Assembly: GCA_016801845.1 (NCBI GenBank)
Contig: CM028906.1
Coordinates: 5,596,501 to 5,660,500 of the forward strand
Source of the DNA: Polydactylus sextarius
Lineage: Eukaryota > Chordata > Actinopteri > Polynemidae
DNA: 64,000 bases
Direction of reading: 5' to 3'
Shown here: one piece after another, positions 13,117 to 26,000 of the stretch
How positions within the stretch are numbered: the stretch's first letter is position 1
Layout of the letters: the number at the start of each line of letters is the position of its first letter
Program-made: the position numbers and the translations under genes
Notes under the pieces: model-generated
Database searches by the model: none
What the model was told of the DNA's origin: nothing
The model's input: only the letters and a program-made list of their open reading frames with translations

Positions 13117-13920
13117 ATGCAGAGCTCCAGACTGCTCAGCGGAGCGCTCCTCTGCGCGCTGCTGTTGCTCTCCGGCGCAGCTGGAGCAGAAGTGTTTGAC
13201 GCCGAGTCCGAAGAGGAGCTGAGTCCCAGAGCGTTGCGGGACTTCTACCCAAAAGGTCCGAACCTGACCAGTGAGAAACAGCTGGTAAGATTTCTCTCAC
13301 ATTCTGCATTCAAACAATACCACACAACTTGTTTTTTCCCCCCCATGTTTCAGGAGATATTTCATCTAGTCTGTCTTTTATAAAATGTCTTTTGCATATT
13401 ACATGACCAACTTCTACATGTTTGAATGACATTTAATAAAATTTTATGTCAGAAATCTGCTTTATTTTAAAAACAATGGAAATGTGGAAATATTTACCTT
13501 AACCACATCTTCATATCCATAACAGTACACAGTCAATAAATATTTAATATTTATCTCTTTCTGTTTTAATTTTGTTTCCTGGCAGCTTGGAGCCCTCCAA
13601 GAAGTCCTGGAAAAGCTGCAGGCGAAACGACTGCCTTTATGGGAAAAGAAATTTGGCCAAGTCCCAACGGTAAGCTGATTGCGCACACTTTCGGATTTTT
13701 ATATTCATTAATATCCTATTTATAGCTGCAGACTACAGTTATAAATCACCACACCTAACTGCTCCTACCCGTTTGCTGTTTCTCTCTCTCTCTTTGTGTG
13801 TGTGTCTGTCAGTGTGATGTCGGGGAGCAGTGCGCCGTGAGAAAAGGCGCACGGATCGGCAAGATGTGCGACTGTCCCCGAGGAGCTTTCTGTAACTTTT
13901 TCCTTCTCAAGTGCTTATGA
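13117..13920 (+). CDS. cart (cartpt-like): CART (cocaine- and amphetamine-regulated transcript) prepropeptide
   Basis: Three coding exons: 13117-13284, 13586-13669 and 13813-13920, with GT-AG introns and an in-frame product of 119 aa. The protein is a secreted neuropeptide precursor; in vertebrates CART peptides act in feeding, stress and reward circuits. Seen in the sequence: a hydrophobic signal peptide (about residues 1-24), an acidic N-terminal segment, dibasic sites KR (70-71) and KK (77-78), the motif KKFGQVP, and a C-terminal domain starting CDVGEQCAVRKGARIGK. Its six cysteines (85, 91, 103, 105, 111, 118) match the three-disulfide fold, and it ends KCL. An N-glycosylation sequon NLT lies at 49-51. 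The start at 13117 is chosen because it directly precedes the signal peptide; an in-frame ATG at 13003 lies upstream of the TATA-like box. Which teleost cart paralogue this is (several exist) cannot be settled by eye. Confidence 0.97.
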
Positions 13921-14330
13921 GCCTGGTCGGATCTGAATGTAGCATCGAGATAGAGTAAAAAAAAAACAGATGTCACTCTATTACTTTGTAATTACTGTCA
14001 TATTTTTATGATACAACTGAGGAGCAGATGGACTGACCTCACGAAAAAAAAACTGTTCTTCTGTGATATGAAATATATATTTTAAATGTATGTTATACCA
14101 CAGAAAAACTAAACGTCTCTGTTAAAGATGGTGTGGTGATGGAGAGGAGATAAGAAACAATGAAGTTACTGTAAATAGTCAGAGCCTCTTTTATGTCTGT
14201 AGGAAATGCACAGGATCATTTTTGTGATGTTTTAGTCTCTACAGCAATATTGCAGTGTTGTTCTTTTCAACTTTGATTTTTATTTTCATAATGAATGCGT
14301 TGTGTATCTTTGTCTCATGATAACAATAAT

Positions 14331-14336
14331 AATAAA
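14331..14336 (+). terminator. cart polyadenylation signal
   Basis: AATAAA at 14331-14336, about 410 bases after the cart stop codon, at the end of an AT-rich 3' UTR. It is the first canonical signal I see downstream of the stop codon. Confidence 0.65.
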
Positions 14337-14596
14337 ATGTGGATCATCTTGTTTTGTAAAGCAGTGGAGTGGCCGCATCTTCCTTTAGTTCCAGGCTGCG
14401 CACACAGGACAGTGATTATTACTTATAACTTATATAATAATCATGACCTGAGTTTTCGTCTTTATGATGATGATGATGATGATAATGGCAATGAGTCGTG
14501 CAAATATTTGAATAATGACGTGACTGATGATCGCGATCATAGACGTTAAGACTACGTGATGACCAGGCTGCCCCATTGAAAATAAACTGAGGGGAA

Positions 14597-14599
<3 letters not shown>

Positions 14600-14638
<39 letters not shown>
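14600..14638 (+). repeat. (AT)n microsatellite
   Basis: About 19 AT units downstream of the cart 3' end. Confidence 0.95.
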
Positions 14639-14639
<1 letters not shown>

Positions 14640-15200
14640 TAAATATACCAAACTACTACTAAACTAAATATATGAAAACAATCAATATCTTATTCGTGGC
14701 ACGTCTGCAGATGTAAATCCACCCCAAAAAAGTTTTTAATTATCATCTTTGCTGCTTCACTGTGCTCCCCTGAAATCTGAATCCAGTCTGATACGTTTAG
14801 TGACAGTACAACAGTGTAGAGCCAATGATAGTCCAATATTGAAAGTGAAAACTTCAAAGCAGGAGATATTCTATGCATATTTTTTTTTTAATTATTATAC
14901 TTATTCAAGAAATAGTTTTGTGGTCCTGGAGGGAATCAAAGAGAATCAAAAACTGCATTTCTTGAGTTGCAGCCTTGTAATCTTATAGAGTCATCATTTG
15001 TGACACAGCTTTAAAAAGTAATCAAAAACCTGTCATGGTTTTGCTTTAACTCCCCAGAAGATTTTCGAAAACATATGCTCATAAACTTCACTATGCTCAA
15101 AAAAAAATAACCATGAAATACAGGCAGCTGTCATAATAAAACACTCCCTTAGACTTATAATGGAATACTCTAAAACTCTATTTCCTCACACTACACTGCG

Positions 15201-15211
15201 ATAATAATAAT

Positions 15212-15280
<69 letters not shown>
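15201..15280 (+). repeat. (ATA)n-(TA)n compound microsatellite
   Basis: About five ATA units followed by about 29 TA units. Confidence 0.95.
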
Positions 15281-18200
15281 GCTAACAATTAGCTAACAAA
15301 TAAACATCTGATCCAGCCTTCCTCTGTGTGACCTGTCAGCAGTCATCAATAATACAGAGGAGATGAGTACAAGATGTTGACTTAATCCGTCTGTGTGGGG
15401 ACGTGTTATCATTTTGGAAATCAACAAAGACCTGAAGACATGACTGCAGTTGGTGCTGTCGGTCAAACTAACCAAACACCTTCTTCCTGTTTTTCTGTTA
15501 TATTCTGGAACACGCTTGTCATCAACATTAACATTTAATGTTTCAGTGACAGGAGGAGACTCTCTGGGTTTAAGACGTGAAGGACAGAAACTCTCCTTCA
15601 TGACGTTTCTCTCTAGTCAGAGTCAGATTTTGTCAGATATTCCTAGTTCATAACTACATGAATCATATCAATTGTACAAATTGTGATAGAAAATGTTTAC
15701 TCCTGTGTACATTTTTAAAGCTTTATGGGCTACATTTCATTTTAATGACGCTCAAATGTTTTTTTCTGTTCTGGCATTAAATCAGATTTGAACATTCACC
15801 TGCTCCTCAGAGGATAAAATGGTCCTGATTTAAGTAATCATGTGGCCTTTTCCCTGCTAAAACCATGACTCTAAAGGGTCCAGTCATCCAGATGACAACC
15901 ATCCTACAGGATGGCAGAGTTGTTGTATTTTTGTTACTTCACAATGAGCTTTTCATATCAAAATAAGGAGCAGATGTTGAACAAATCAAACTCTGACTTG
16001 ACATGCTTGTTAGCGGAAGACTGAGGGTATAGTGAGGAACCTCATGAAATCCTAAATCGGGTTTACCCTGCGTCTCTCCTAAGGCACAGTCATGAAAGTG
16101 GTGTGATTATTTTTGAGCAGCTCTAAGGTTTGCTGCCACTCCTTGATAGGCAGTGTCAGTTAGTGTACCACTTTAGACTAGACTGAAATACACAACTAAA
16201 TGATTAACTGTCATGAAATTTTTCAGGACATTCAGGATTGACCTGCATCTATCCTTCAGCTCATCTGAATAAGATGCACAAGGTCACCTCTAAATGCTAT
16301 AAAAGCATTTTGTAAAGTTTAATTATTATCTTAAGCAGCTAGAGAATATTTAGTGGCAGTTTTTTGCTGCACAAAAATATTAAATAAAAAACTTGTTTGC
16401 GTTATTAAACAACTTGCTCCAAATGGATAAACTATCCACACAAAAGAATAATCTGTGTCTATGAACAACGCTGCAATTTATTTATATATGAATACTCAGC
16501 TAAGAAAGGAAATTAGTTCATAAAATCACAAAAGCTCCATAAAGCTTTCATTCGTGAATTATCAGAAACCACTGAACAAACCAGAAACATTGATGGTGGT
16601 GAGACTGACAATAAGTCTGTTTATCTTACTTGCTGAACAGAAATACTTTCTCCAGACAGGGAGGATTTGTTATTGATTCCTCAGGGAATTACCTCCAATT
16701 CCGATAGAGATTGCATGTGCAGATAAAGGCTTTATTTCCACAAGTTGAGACAATTCAAACCTGCAGCAATAACCCATCCAAGGAAATGATTGTTTGGGTG
16801 GCAAAATCCGACACAGAAAAACACAGCAAACAAATATATAGAGACATTGTGATGGAGACATTCAGAAACCAAAAGAGAGGAAGAGGACATCGGATGATTG
16901 AGCATATCATGGGTGAACACAGAGAGCAGGTGACAAATGGTGGGGTCTAAAACAGAGATCACTCTTTGAGAGTGACATTGTTGGATATAAAATTCTCAAT
17001 ACATCAACGCCAGACAATGCTTGAGGCTTTGACATTGATTTATAACGTGAACACTAATATGTGAACAAATGCACACCAAGCTCAACTTGATTTAACTTTG
17101 CTCCTGTTATGTGTCTGTACATTCTGTACAAACCTCATGTGATGTGGTGACCTTAACTGTATTTTATTATTGATCAAGACATATACAACACCATATGAAT
17201 TCAAATGTCTGAGTTATGGATCTTTGTTGAACGTCACAGATCCTCTGTACCTGTCACTACCACTACCTCTCTCCTGGTTACTCTACAATAACCATGACAT
17301 GATTCAAATACTTGATCTGATCAATATCACAAGGACATATAAGATACCATAAGTTATCATCACGTATCAGTAAATACAAAGAAAAAAACACAAAGCCTTA
17401 CTAAAAATACCATTAAGCCGTGCATAACATTTAAGGGCATATTACAAATTAACTACAAAGTTCCCCAAATCACAATGAAATGCTTCTATAATGTATTAGC
17501 ACATCACCAAGGCCAATTAAGGCTGTTGAAACACATCAAATCATAATATACAGCTGCATAAAATACCAAAAAATTAGAATAAAGCATTCAGAAAAGAATC
17601 ATATACCAGGTACTACATACATACAATAAGCCTAAAGTTATTACAAAAAGAGTAATTATTAAGTACCATAAACTATTACATAGGCTGATAACTTTAACCT
17701 AATTTAAACTCATTTTAATCACAAGGAGCAGTAGATTATAAAAAGTAACATGAACAACCAGACTGAGCACTACATAGTTTTGAAATCACAACAAACGACC
17801 ACAATAAAGCTCAACGTGTTAGGGTTAGTTTAGGTTAGGTTACCAGCTTCTATCAGCTTTAGTAGCCAGCAAGTAAAACAGTCGCATAGAACAAAGTCGC
17901 ATACAACAAAATACCATCAACTACAACAATGACTACAGAAAAAAGTAGCACAACCCACCACACTCTGCCATCTGTTCAGGATTAATTGTGTAACAGGACA
18001 AGTCCAAACACACAGTGTGACAGTCCGACCTCCACAGAGACGAGCTCTGACCTCAACATCATCAGGTGACATCAGGTGAGGAGACAAAAGATGGACAGGA
18101 CCACTTTAACAGTTCAGTTACACATTACATAATGCTGCCCTCTAGTGAGGAGATCTGAGACCAACAAATAAACTACATGTATTGAAACGTTAGCTCCATG

Positions 18201-18970
18201 ACAAGAGTACATGTTCCATCCTGTTGTCTCTTCTCCTTTAGTTGGCAAATGGTTTGTCAGTTATATTTTGGGCTACTTTTAATTTAAAAACTGTTTATTA
18301 ATAGGAGCAGAATTTTGTTTTCCATTTCAGGTAAATTAGTTTTATTTTATCCGTTTTTTAATGTATGCATGTATCATAAATATATAAAATTTTCATTTTT
18401 TTGTGAAGATTTCACAAGAGTTTACCGACGAGTGTTTGAAGTGTCCCTCTTAGAGACATATATCACGTTTTTTCAGGAAGACAAAAGCATGAGCTCCCCT
18501 GGAGTGCGCAAACGTGACATGTCCGCCATCTTATTTTAGGCATCAACCACGTACCAGACCTAGATATCAGAGAAACAGTTGAGATTATCTACTGAAGTGA
18601 GAAAATCCATCCATCCAGCCATGTGAATGAACAGTCTGGTTGACTGCGTTGCTGAGGCCACAGACGTCCTGTTGATGTAAATGATGGGTTTGGGGCATAG
18701 ATGTCACTCAAATCACTGAGAGTTAATAATTATTTGATCTGGCACTGCTGGCGTCTCTTTGACCATCTCTAATGAGAAACTGAGTCATCACATTCTGAAC
18801 CTGCCACTTATCACTAATGAGAAGTAGCGTGTGACACAACACAACTCTACGGTCAATCGTAAAGATATAGAGAGGTTTCACTTCTGTTTTCATACACAGT
18901 AATTGTGAAATCATTGAAATGCTTGTTGAACAAACACAACAAAAAACAATCTTTGCTCTCTTAAATTATG

Positions 18971-20570
18971 TTTATTTTAAAAATATATAGAAATAGGACC
19001 ACTGGTGTAAACATACATTAACGTGGAACAGCACAGATAATCTCACTTCAATGCGACCGTGTTCAACTTCAACCAAAACTGGAAATAAAGAAACAAGAAT
19101 CACTCATGCCACAGCAGCACTTTACCCTCAAAACACATCAGAACTGTACACAGAACTGTGGACTTAATGGTTTCCAAATCAATATCATCAACTACGACAC
19201 TCCCCCAACATCTCAGTGGTTTTTCTTTTAAATGAGTGAACTAAAATAATAAAATAAAATTCAAACGGTAGTCGTTTTATTTCCTTTTCTGTGCAGTATG
19301 ATGGGTACTACAGTTGGCCCAGTATTTGAAAACATAAAAGCTGAAACCTTTGCACATAAACTGTAAAAACAAAACTCAAACCTTCAGTATGTTACTTTGA
19401 TAGCAGAAGTGGAAGATAGCAGTGTGTGGTCATTTATTAATTTCAGCAGATGAAAACTGAGGTCCTGCCAGTTTTAGTCAAGAACCGGACTGACAGGAGC
19501 TCTTGTTTAAGGACTTGGATCACCATCTTACCAACCATGTTTGTTTGTGTTATCAAGTTTACCTAAGTAAAAGATTTGAATACGTGGGCACGGCAGTTAC
19601 ACTTTTGGTGACACAAACAGCCTCAGTGAGTTGATAGGCAATGAGGATATAACTCCAATGTGTCTGAAGAGACGGCCCTAAAACACAAGGGCTAAATCGA
19701 CACAGTTCGAGAAAACACATTGGTGTTAGACATCCAAAAGTCGATTAGAAAGAAGAAGCTAAAATATCAAAATAAAGTTTGATTTGATACTTCATATTCA
19801 AATGGTATGTACACCAAAGACATCATGTTTAGGAAAAAGTCGCAGTGACTGGATACGTTTCGACTGTACAACCGAAACCCTGCAGAATGACAGATGATCA
19901 GAACTGTAAAAACACAAGTTATTATCTTTGCTTCCCTTGTAAATGAGCAATGAGCAGTGGGAATTTAAACAAACCAAAACGCAACAAAGTGAGGTTATTA
20001 TCTAATACGGCTTGAAGTCTACAAACAAAAACGACCTGCAGGTGAGACTGTATCCAGTTAAACACAGAACAGAATGATCACATCAATATAATGCAATGCT
20101 TATTCCTATGGTATTAAAGAAGCATTTTAAGCTGCCTTTACCTCTTCCACTGTTTTGCCCTCTGGCAGTCAAGCTTTTTGCCAAATTATGGCCATTTGAC
20201 TTTTACATGATGGCACATGCTCCAACTCAGCACACCTTGTTAAATTGTTCTATGTCTCTAAAACTGTAAAACTGGAAGAAGTTGATGATGTACTCAACAC
20301 AGGATAAGATTTTTGTTATTTTTTTGCAGATTTGAGGACTATGTTTCCCTGTTTTGATGATGTATTCCAGATTGTCAAACAATCTATCACCTGTGTTTTG
20401 ACACAACATGTGCAAAATGTATTAATGCTCTAAGCTAGTTAATGATTTTCGTTTTAACAGTCTGGTCCCACCACAGGCATGAATTCCTTTAGCAGCCACG
20501 TTCAGTAAATGCTTCGAGTCGATTCTCCAACTGGGTATTACAGCAGGGCAAATGTCACGGTCGGTCCTCT
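18971..20570 (-). other. probable 3' UTR of cdkn2aip
   Basis: No coding potential is visible in this stretch below the cdkn2aip stop codon. Minus-strand AATAAA signals (TTTATT on the given strand) occur at 19433-19438, 19276-19281 and 18971-18976. Any of these could end the transcript; I cannot tell which without transcript data. Treating this as 3' UTR is inference from position only. Confidence 0.4.
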
Positions 20571-22183
20571 CTATGAAGTGTCGTCCTCCAGCTGCTCGTC
20601 CTGAAAAGGGTAGCTGAGTGCAGGAGGAAAGCCCTGACTCCGAGGCTGTTCGTCCAACAACATCAAATCGTCTACATCCTTCCCTTTGTACCTTCGTCTA
20701 CATATCTTTACTGTCACTTTTCGCCCCTGAAAAACCTTAAGGGCTTCTTTGGAAGCCATAGCTTTAGCAGCAGCTTCATCCCGCCCATATCCTGTGCCCA
20801 TGTACACAGTCTGACAGCGAATTTCACACACGTGGCCCTCCTTCTGTGTGCGACCTGCAGGGAGGCCTGTGATGTCCTTCAGTGGCACAAACACGCAGGT
20901 CAGGGTTTGTTTACATGATTCCACACAGCTACGAAGTATTTCAAAATGGTCCAAGTTAGGCCCGAAGCCTCCTGCTGAAACTAGTTTCCATGCCACTGCC
21001 TTGTAGAGGCGGTTAAAGAAGGGCTGCTGATCTGCTGGAGCCTGTGGTGGAGGTCCTGCTTTCTGACTCATTGGACGTGTGGCCATCCTCCCAGCGGGTC
21101 GACCGTCGAGCTCATTAGACCCATGTTTGACTCTTTTCATACAGCTGTCATCACTGCTCTCTGTAAATGATGGGACAGCACACAGGACAATGTTGACTGC
21201 ACAAATAAACAGCATGTAAGGAGGAAACAGACTCCTGCTTCTCGTGTGGGTGTTGCAGTAACACAAATAAGCCCTGAAACATGTTGGTGGTCTCTAACAA
21301 CATACTCTTTTCACTGGATGCATTACAGTTTATACAGACAAATGCTGACAAAGTTTATCAGTTTACATGTGAATCTCTTAGTAAAAATCAAACGTTCATA
21401 TTAAGGGATTAACATCCTTATGTATGTACTATGTACACATATACACACATATACACACAATGTATTTTATACATTTAGAAGATTTAATGTTGTTAAAAAA
21501 AACTAAATAAAACTAAAAACATTAGCTTGTGGTGGCCCATGCATTATACTAGCATATGCAAAACACACTTAATGATACATATTTTCATCAGTACTATCCA
21601 GTACAACAATATAGTGCTGAATATAGATTCCAGTAAGGTTAAATCTAAAAAAAAAAAAAAGAAAGAAAGAAAGAAAGAAAAAGTGCATCTATTGTGCACT
21701 AAATTACCAGTTGTGACACTCCGCTTCCCTTTAGACGTGACTCCATCTTTTGTTGTTTTGTGAACTGGAGGATCTTGGACAACTATCCCCTCACTCATCT
21801 CCTTGATCTTGTCCATTACAGCCTGTGGATAACTGACGGATGGAGAAAACAAAGACTAGACACTTACCATCGGATCTGGGAGTTAACTAACTTCTGAAGT
21901 TGACCATATTGCTGTGTCAGTGCTGTGTGTCCTACCTGCAGCCGAGGAAAACGTGATTAGCCCAAACCGTGGACAGTGACAGCAACCTGTCCAGACTGCT
22001 ACTGGGGACTCCTGGCTCTACGGTGGGGAGAGTCTCCATATTTCTAAGGATGAACTCCCTGCGAGCGACCCACTGTTTGTTGGTCTCACAATAGCCCCTG
22101 AGACTGTCGACCCACTGAGCCAGCTCCGGGTTCTGGCCCAGGTACTCTGAAACTATGTCCTCTCCGCTCCTCTCCCCCGCCAT
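20571..22183 (-). CDS. cdkn2aip: CDKN2A-interacting protein (CARF), short-linker form
   Basis: Three coding exons on the minus strand: 21936-22183, 21708-21832 and 20571-21160, giving 320 aa. In mammals CARF binds ARF, p53 and HDM2 and the nuclear exonuclease XRN2. The N-terminus (residues about 5-95) is an XTBD (XRN2-binding) domain with YLGQNPELAQWV, RREFILRNMETL, WANHVFLGC and YPQAVMDKI. The C-terminus (about 171-280) is a double-stranded-RNA-binding-like domain starting PFFNRLYKAVAWKLV and including YMGTGYGRDEAAAKAMASKEAL. A CDKN2AIPNL identification is excluded because that protein lacks the C-terminal domain. Human CARF is 580 aa; here the serine-rich linker is nearly absent. The exon 1/2 junction codon reads Ser where human has Arg before YPQ, so that acceptor (AG at 21833-21834) deserves checking. 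The stop is TAG at 20571-20573. It is divergent from tubgcp4. Confidence 0.92.
21648..21680 (+). repeat. poly-A/(GAAA)n tract in cdkn2aip intron 2
   Basis: A run of 13 A residues followed by five GAAA units; pyrimidine-rich on the cdkn2aip sense strand. Confidence 0.9.
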
Positions 22184-23004
22184 TCCTGTAACAATAAACA
22201 CTTCATAAAGAAGCACTGACAACACACTAACACTTGTTCATGTTGTATGACATGCAAGTGCGTGCAGCTAGCTTGAATCGGCTAATTAAGCTGAATAAGT
22301 ATACGGGAAAACTGATATCGACGCGAACCTATAACTTATTTTGTTTAACAGCGTACAGTTGTGTTTTGTTGCACGGCTGTAGCCATGTTAAGCTAACATG
22401 TAAATGTTTTCGGAAGAGAAGCTGACTTAAGGAACTCACGCTAAGTGAAACCAGACGAGTAACCAAAGCACATTAGCTCAAACAGAAACCATGATAACAC
22501 TTATAACTTGCTACCAAGCTTAATACTGACACTAAAACGCGTAAAAATCCATATTAAACCACACGTTTATCTACAAACATACCAAGCTCTCTGTTGCGAG
22601 ATGTTGCTAGCTAGCTACATGACCGAATGATGACGCACGACCGACTTTTGTGCAGAGAACTACATTTCCCAGAAGCGCGGTGCCAGCGTTCGACTACCAT
22701 GATAACTTTCGCTGTCTTTACATTTACTCATAATGCATTCGAGCACCAATGTATCAGGAGATTAATTGTCTCCTGTCACAGAAAATATACATAATTCAGA
22801 TAAAAATTCATGTTTAGTTTTGTTGCACTGTGAAATGAAAGTAAATGATAAACGGAAAACCTCATCTATATCCGCATCCATATCCCGCGATGCTGTGCGT
22901 CGTGACGTATAGAGCCCGCGACAGCTTAGGCGGCGGTTTGTTTTGATGTCTAAGTGAGCAACTATACATTTTTATTTTAAATTGATCAATCTGTTTTAAT
23001 TAAA
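22184..23004. promoter_or_regulatory. bidirectional promoter between cdkn2aip and tubgcp4
   Basis: The two start codons lie 821 bp apart in divergent orientation. The interval contains ACTACATTTCCCAGAAGCGC at 22659-22678, a close match to the ZNF143/THAP11 (SBS) motif that is typical of bidirectional housekeeping promoters. A CRE-like TGACGTA lies at 22903-22909, with CG-rich sequence around 22,880-22,935 just upstream of tubgcp4. No TATA box is evident. Transcription start sites are not determined. Confidence 0.7.
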
Positions 23005-26000
23005 ATGATCCACGAGCTGTTGCTGGCGTTAAGTGGATACCCGGGGACGATCTTTACGTGGAACAAACGGACAGGTTTGCAGGTAAAACTGAAAAACGGT
23101 GCAGCTGATTTGAGTCATGCTAGCGTTAAAATGTATTTGTAAGTGAATGAATGCATGCTTGTTATTAAAAAAATATTTAACCTTCCGACCATGTTGAATT
23201 GACATTAAGTTTGAGTTTATAAGTTTAACGGGAAGAAATAAGATGGTTCAAATTCAAAATTCAAGTGATTTTTGTATGCAATATGGGACAAACTTAAAGA
23301 AACGTTATAGACTAAAACAGCATTTTCACACGAATTACTACCTTCACATTTTACACTTAGTTTACAGTTTATTGGCCACACCCAGCTGAAATGTGAACGA
23401 TGAAACATATTGCAAAACCAGCCCTCAGCATCAACCAATCTGTCACACAGTTTCAACGCAAACTGGCCATTATAACCACATGCATACATGAAAAAGGATT
23501 TTTTGCATGGCCGTGGCATTAAAGTGTAGTAGTTGTAATTAGGTTACCTGGTTAACTGCCAACTGAGTGACTTTTTTTTTCAGAATATGACACTGCATAA
23601 TGTAGCCATACAATTTAGGATTACCTGCAATATCCACTTACTACTGACATTCATTTTAATTCTATAGACTGAGGAGATTTCAGTGCAGGATCCTCCACAT
23701 TATTACATATAACACCTTATATTTAAAACGAGATGGATTGCAGCTTATTGTCTCCATACTTAAGATTTCACAGAGAAAAGGCTAAAAAACAGAAAATGGC
23801 TAGTTCTTTCTTGGGATGTAAATATTACTATGTCACAGAGTTTGGTAAATGTAAATTAATCATAGCTTCTCTTTCCCTCTGTGTCTACCTTCATTAATGA
23901 TGAAAAAAGTAGAGGCACTTTTTGAACAAGAACTCTGTTGTCACACCCACAGGTGTCCCAGGATCTGCCCTTCCTTCACCCCAGTGAGACCAGTGTCCTC
24001 AACAGACTCTGTAAACTGGGCTCTGATTACATTCGCTTTACAGAGTTCATAGAACAACACACTGGCCATGTTCACCAGCAAGTGAGTCCCACTCCTACAC
24101 GATGACATCTGTATACACTTTAAAGCTGTGAAACTTATGTTTTATTTAGTGTCAGCCTCTTTTAAAACCTATGTCTAGATTATTCTCTTCATGCACATTT
24201 CTAACTTTTTTTTCTAACTTCTCTTCTATCATGACATAAAAATGTCAAGTAATGCAGTTGATTTGTTTTATAGGAACATCACACAAATCAGCCTAACCAG
24301 ATTGGACTTCATGGCATTTACTTGCGCGCTTTCTGCACTGGGCTGGACTCTATGCTGCAGCCCTACAGACAGACTCTGCTGGACCTTGAACAAGAGGTGA
24401 AATGATAACTCAGTCAAAATCTATAAATGGTGAATCATATGAATGGAGGCTCACTGAAATTGTTGTGTGTGTTTCAGTTCCTAGGAGATCCACATCTGAC
24501 AATATCCCATGTAAATTATAAGCTTGATCAGGTAAAACATTATTAAAAATAGCTAAAGAGATAATATTCATAGTGTAACCGATCTTGTCTTTAATTTAAT
24601 CTTTTTTACAGTTTGTTTTAATGTGTCACTTTTTGTCTCTCAAGTTTCAGTTACTGTTTCCCTCTGTAATGGTGGTGGTTGAGACTATAAAGTCACAGAA
24701 GGTAAGGAAATGCTGTAACTTGCTCCACAATTTTCAATAGATACATTTGTACAATCAGTGGAAACACTTGCAGTACCTTATTTATTTTTTTCTGTACAGG
24801 AGCAGTCATGTGACTTGAAGCACATGACTAGAACACTAGAAAATGACTACATCACCTCAGTAGCAGAGGTGACATGTTGTGCTCTGTGTCTTGTGTGTGT
24901 TCTGCTTTAGATCCATGGCTGTCAGATACTGGAGACTGTGTACAAGCACAGTTGTGGAGGACTTCCTCCTGTGCGCATGGCCTTAGAAAAGTAAGTCTGC
25001 TTTTGGAGTTTAGGAGTTGTGTTCTCTTGTTATGTTACTGAAACAGGGGTCACCATATAACAACTATCCAACTCTTATACAGACTTTGGTCAATGTTAAA
25101 CCAAGACCAAGGAACTGTTACTCATCATCATCATTTATTTTGGGCTTGTGAATCAGTTTTTGCCATAGTACCTACTACACCTACACTTAATCACCAGGTT
25201 GATTAGATGATGGCCCTCTGATATACCACTGAGGGGTTAATTAAGAAGTTCATGGACTACAGTAATCATGCTGACACCCTTTCTGCAGGATTCTTGCAGT
25301 GTGCCATGGTGTGATGTACAAGCAGCTAGCAGCGTGGATGCTGCATGGATTGCTGCTGGACCAAAATGAGGAGTTTTTCGTGAAGCTGGGGCCAAGTGCT
25401 GGAGGAGCCGCAGCCAATCAGGAGGAGGAGGAAGAGGATCTGGGTCTGGGAGGTCTAAGTGGAAAACAGCTCAGAGAGCTACAGGACCTGGTAAGATTGA
25501 CAGTCACCCAGGACCAAAAGGATCATAAAACTGTGCACAGGTTCATTCAAATGGCTCTTTAATGATGACTGTCTCCTTGATTTTGTCCGTCTGTGTTGTG
25601 CAGAGGCTGATTGAGGAGGAGAACATGCTGGCTCCATCTCTGCAGCAATTCTCTCTGCGAACAGAGATGCTGCCTTCATACATTCCAATACGAGTTGCTG
25701 AGAAGATCCTCTTTGTGGGAGAGTCTGTCCAGATGTTTGAAAACCACAACCACAGCCCGTCTAGAGCTGGTATTGTACTAAAAATAAGTGAAAAAGTGAA
25801 ATCTGGTCATATTATTACTTCTTCATGTCACTAAAACAGCACAATATGTTGTCATTTTGTTAATTTCAGGCTCTATACTGAAGCATCAGGAGGACATGTT
25901 TGCTGCTGAGCTGCACAAGCTTAAGCAGCAGCCTCTTTTCAGCCTGGTAGATTTTGAAAATCTCATCGATCGCATCAGGAGCACAGTGGCAGAGGTGAGC

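Larger units (their letters stand above)
14360..18960. other. gene-free stretch between cart and cdkn2aip
   Basis: Contains two AT microsatellites, an A/C-rich tract with repeated TACCATAA-like words at about 17340-17700, and a short telomere-like run (GTTAGGGTTAG, then GGTTAGGTTA) near 17819-17843. No gene is seen. Confidence 0.55.

Noticed and set aside
17819..17843. Telomere-like TTAGGG words
   Set aside because: Too short and degenerate to indicate a telomere or fusion point.
21161..21266. N-terminal extension of the cdkn2aip exon 3 reading frame
   Set aside because: A good acceptor AG lies at 21161-21162 and the upstream part does not resemble the protein; it is intron read-through.
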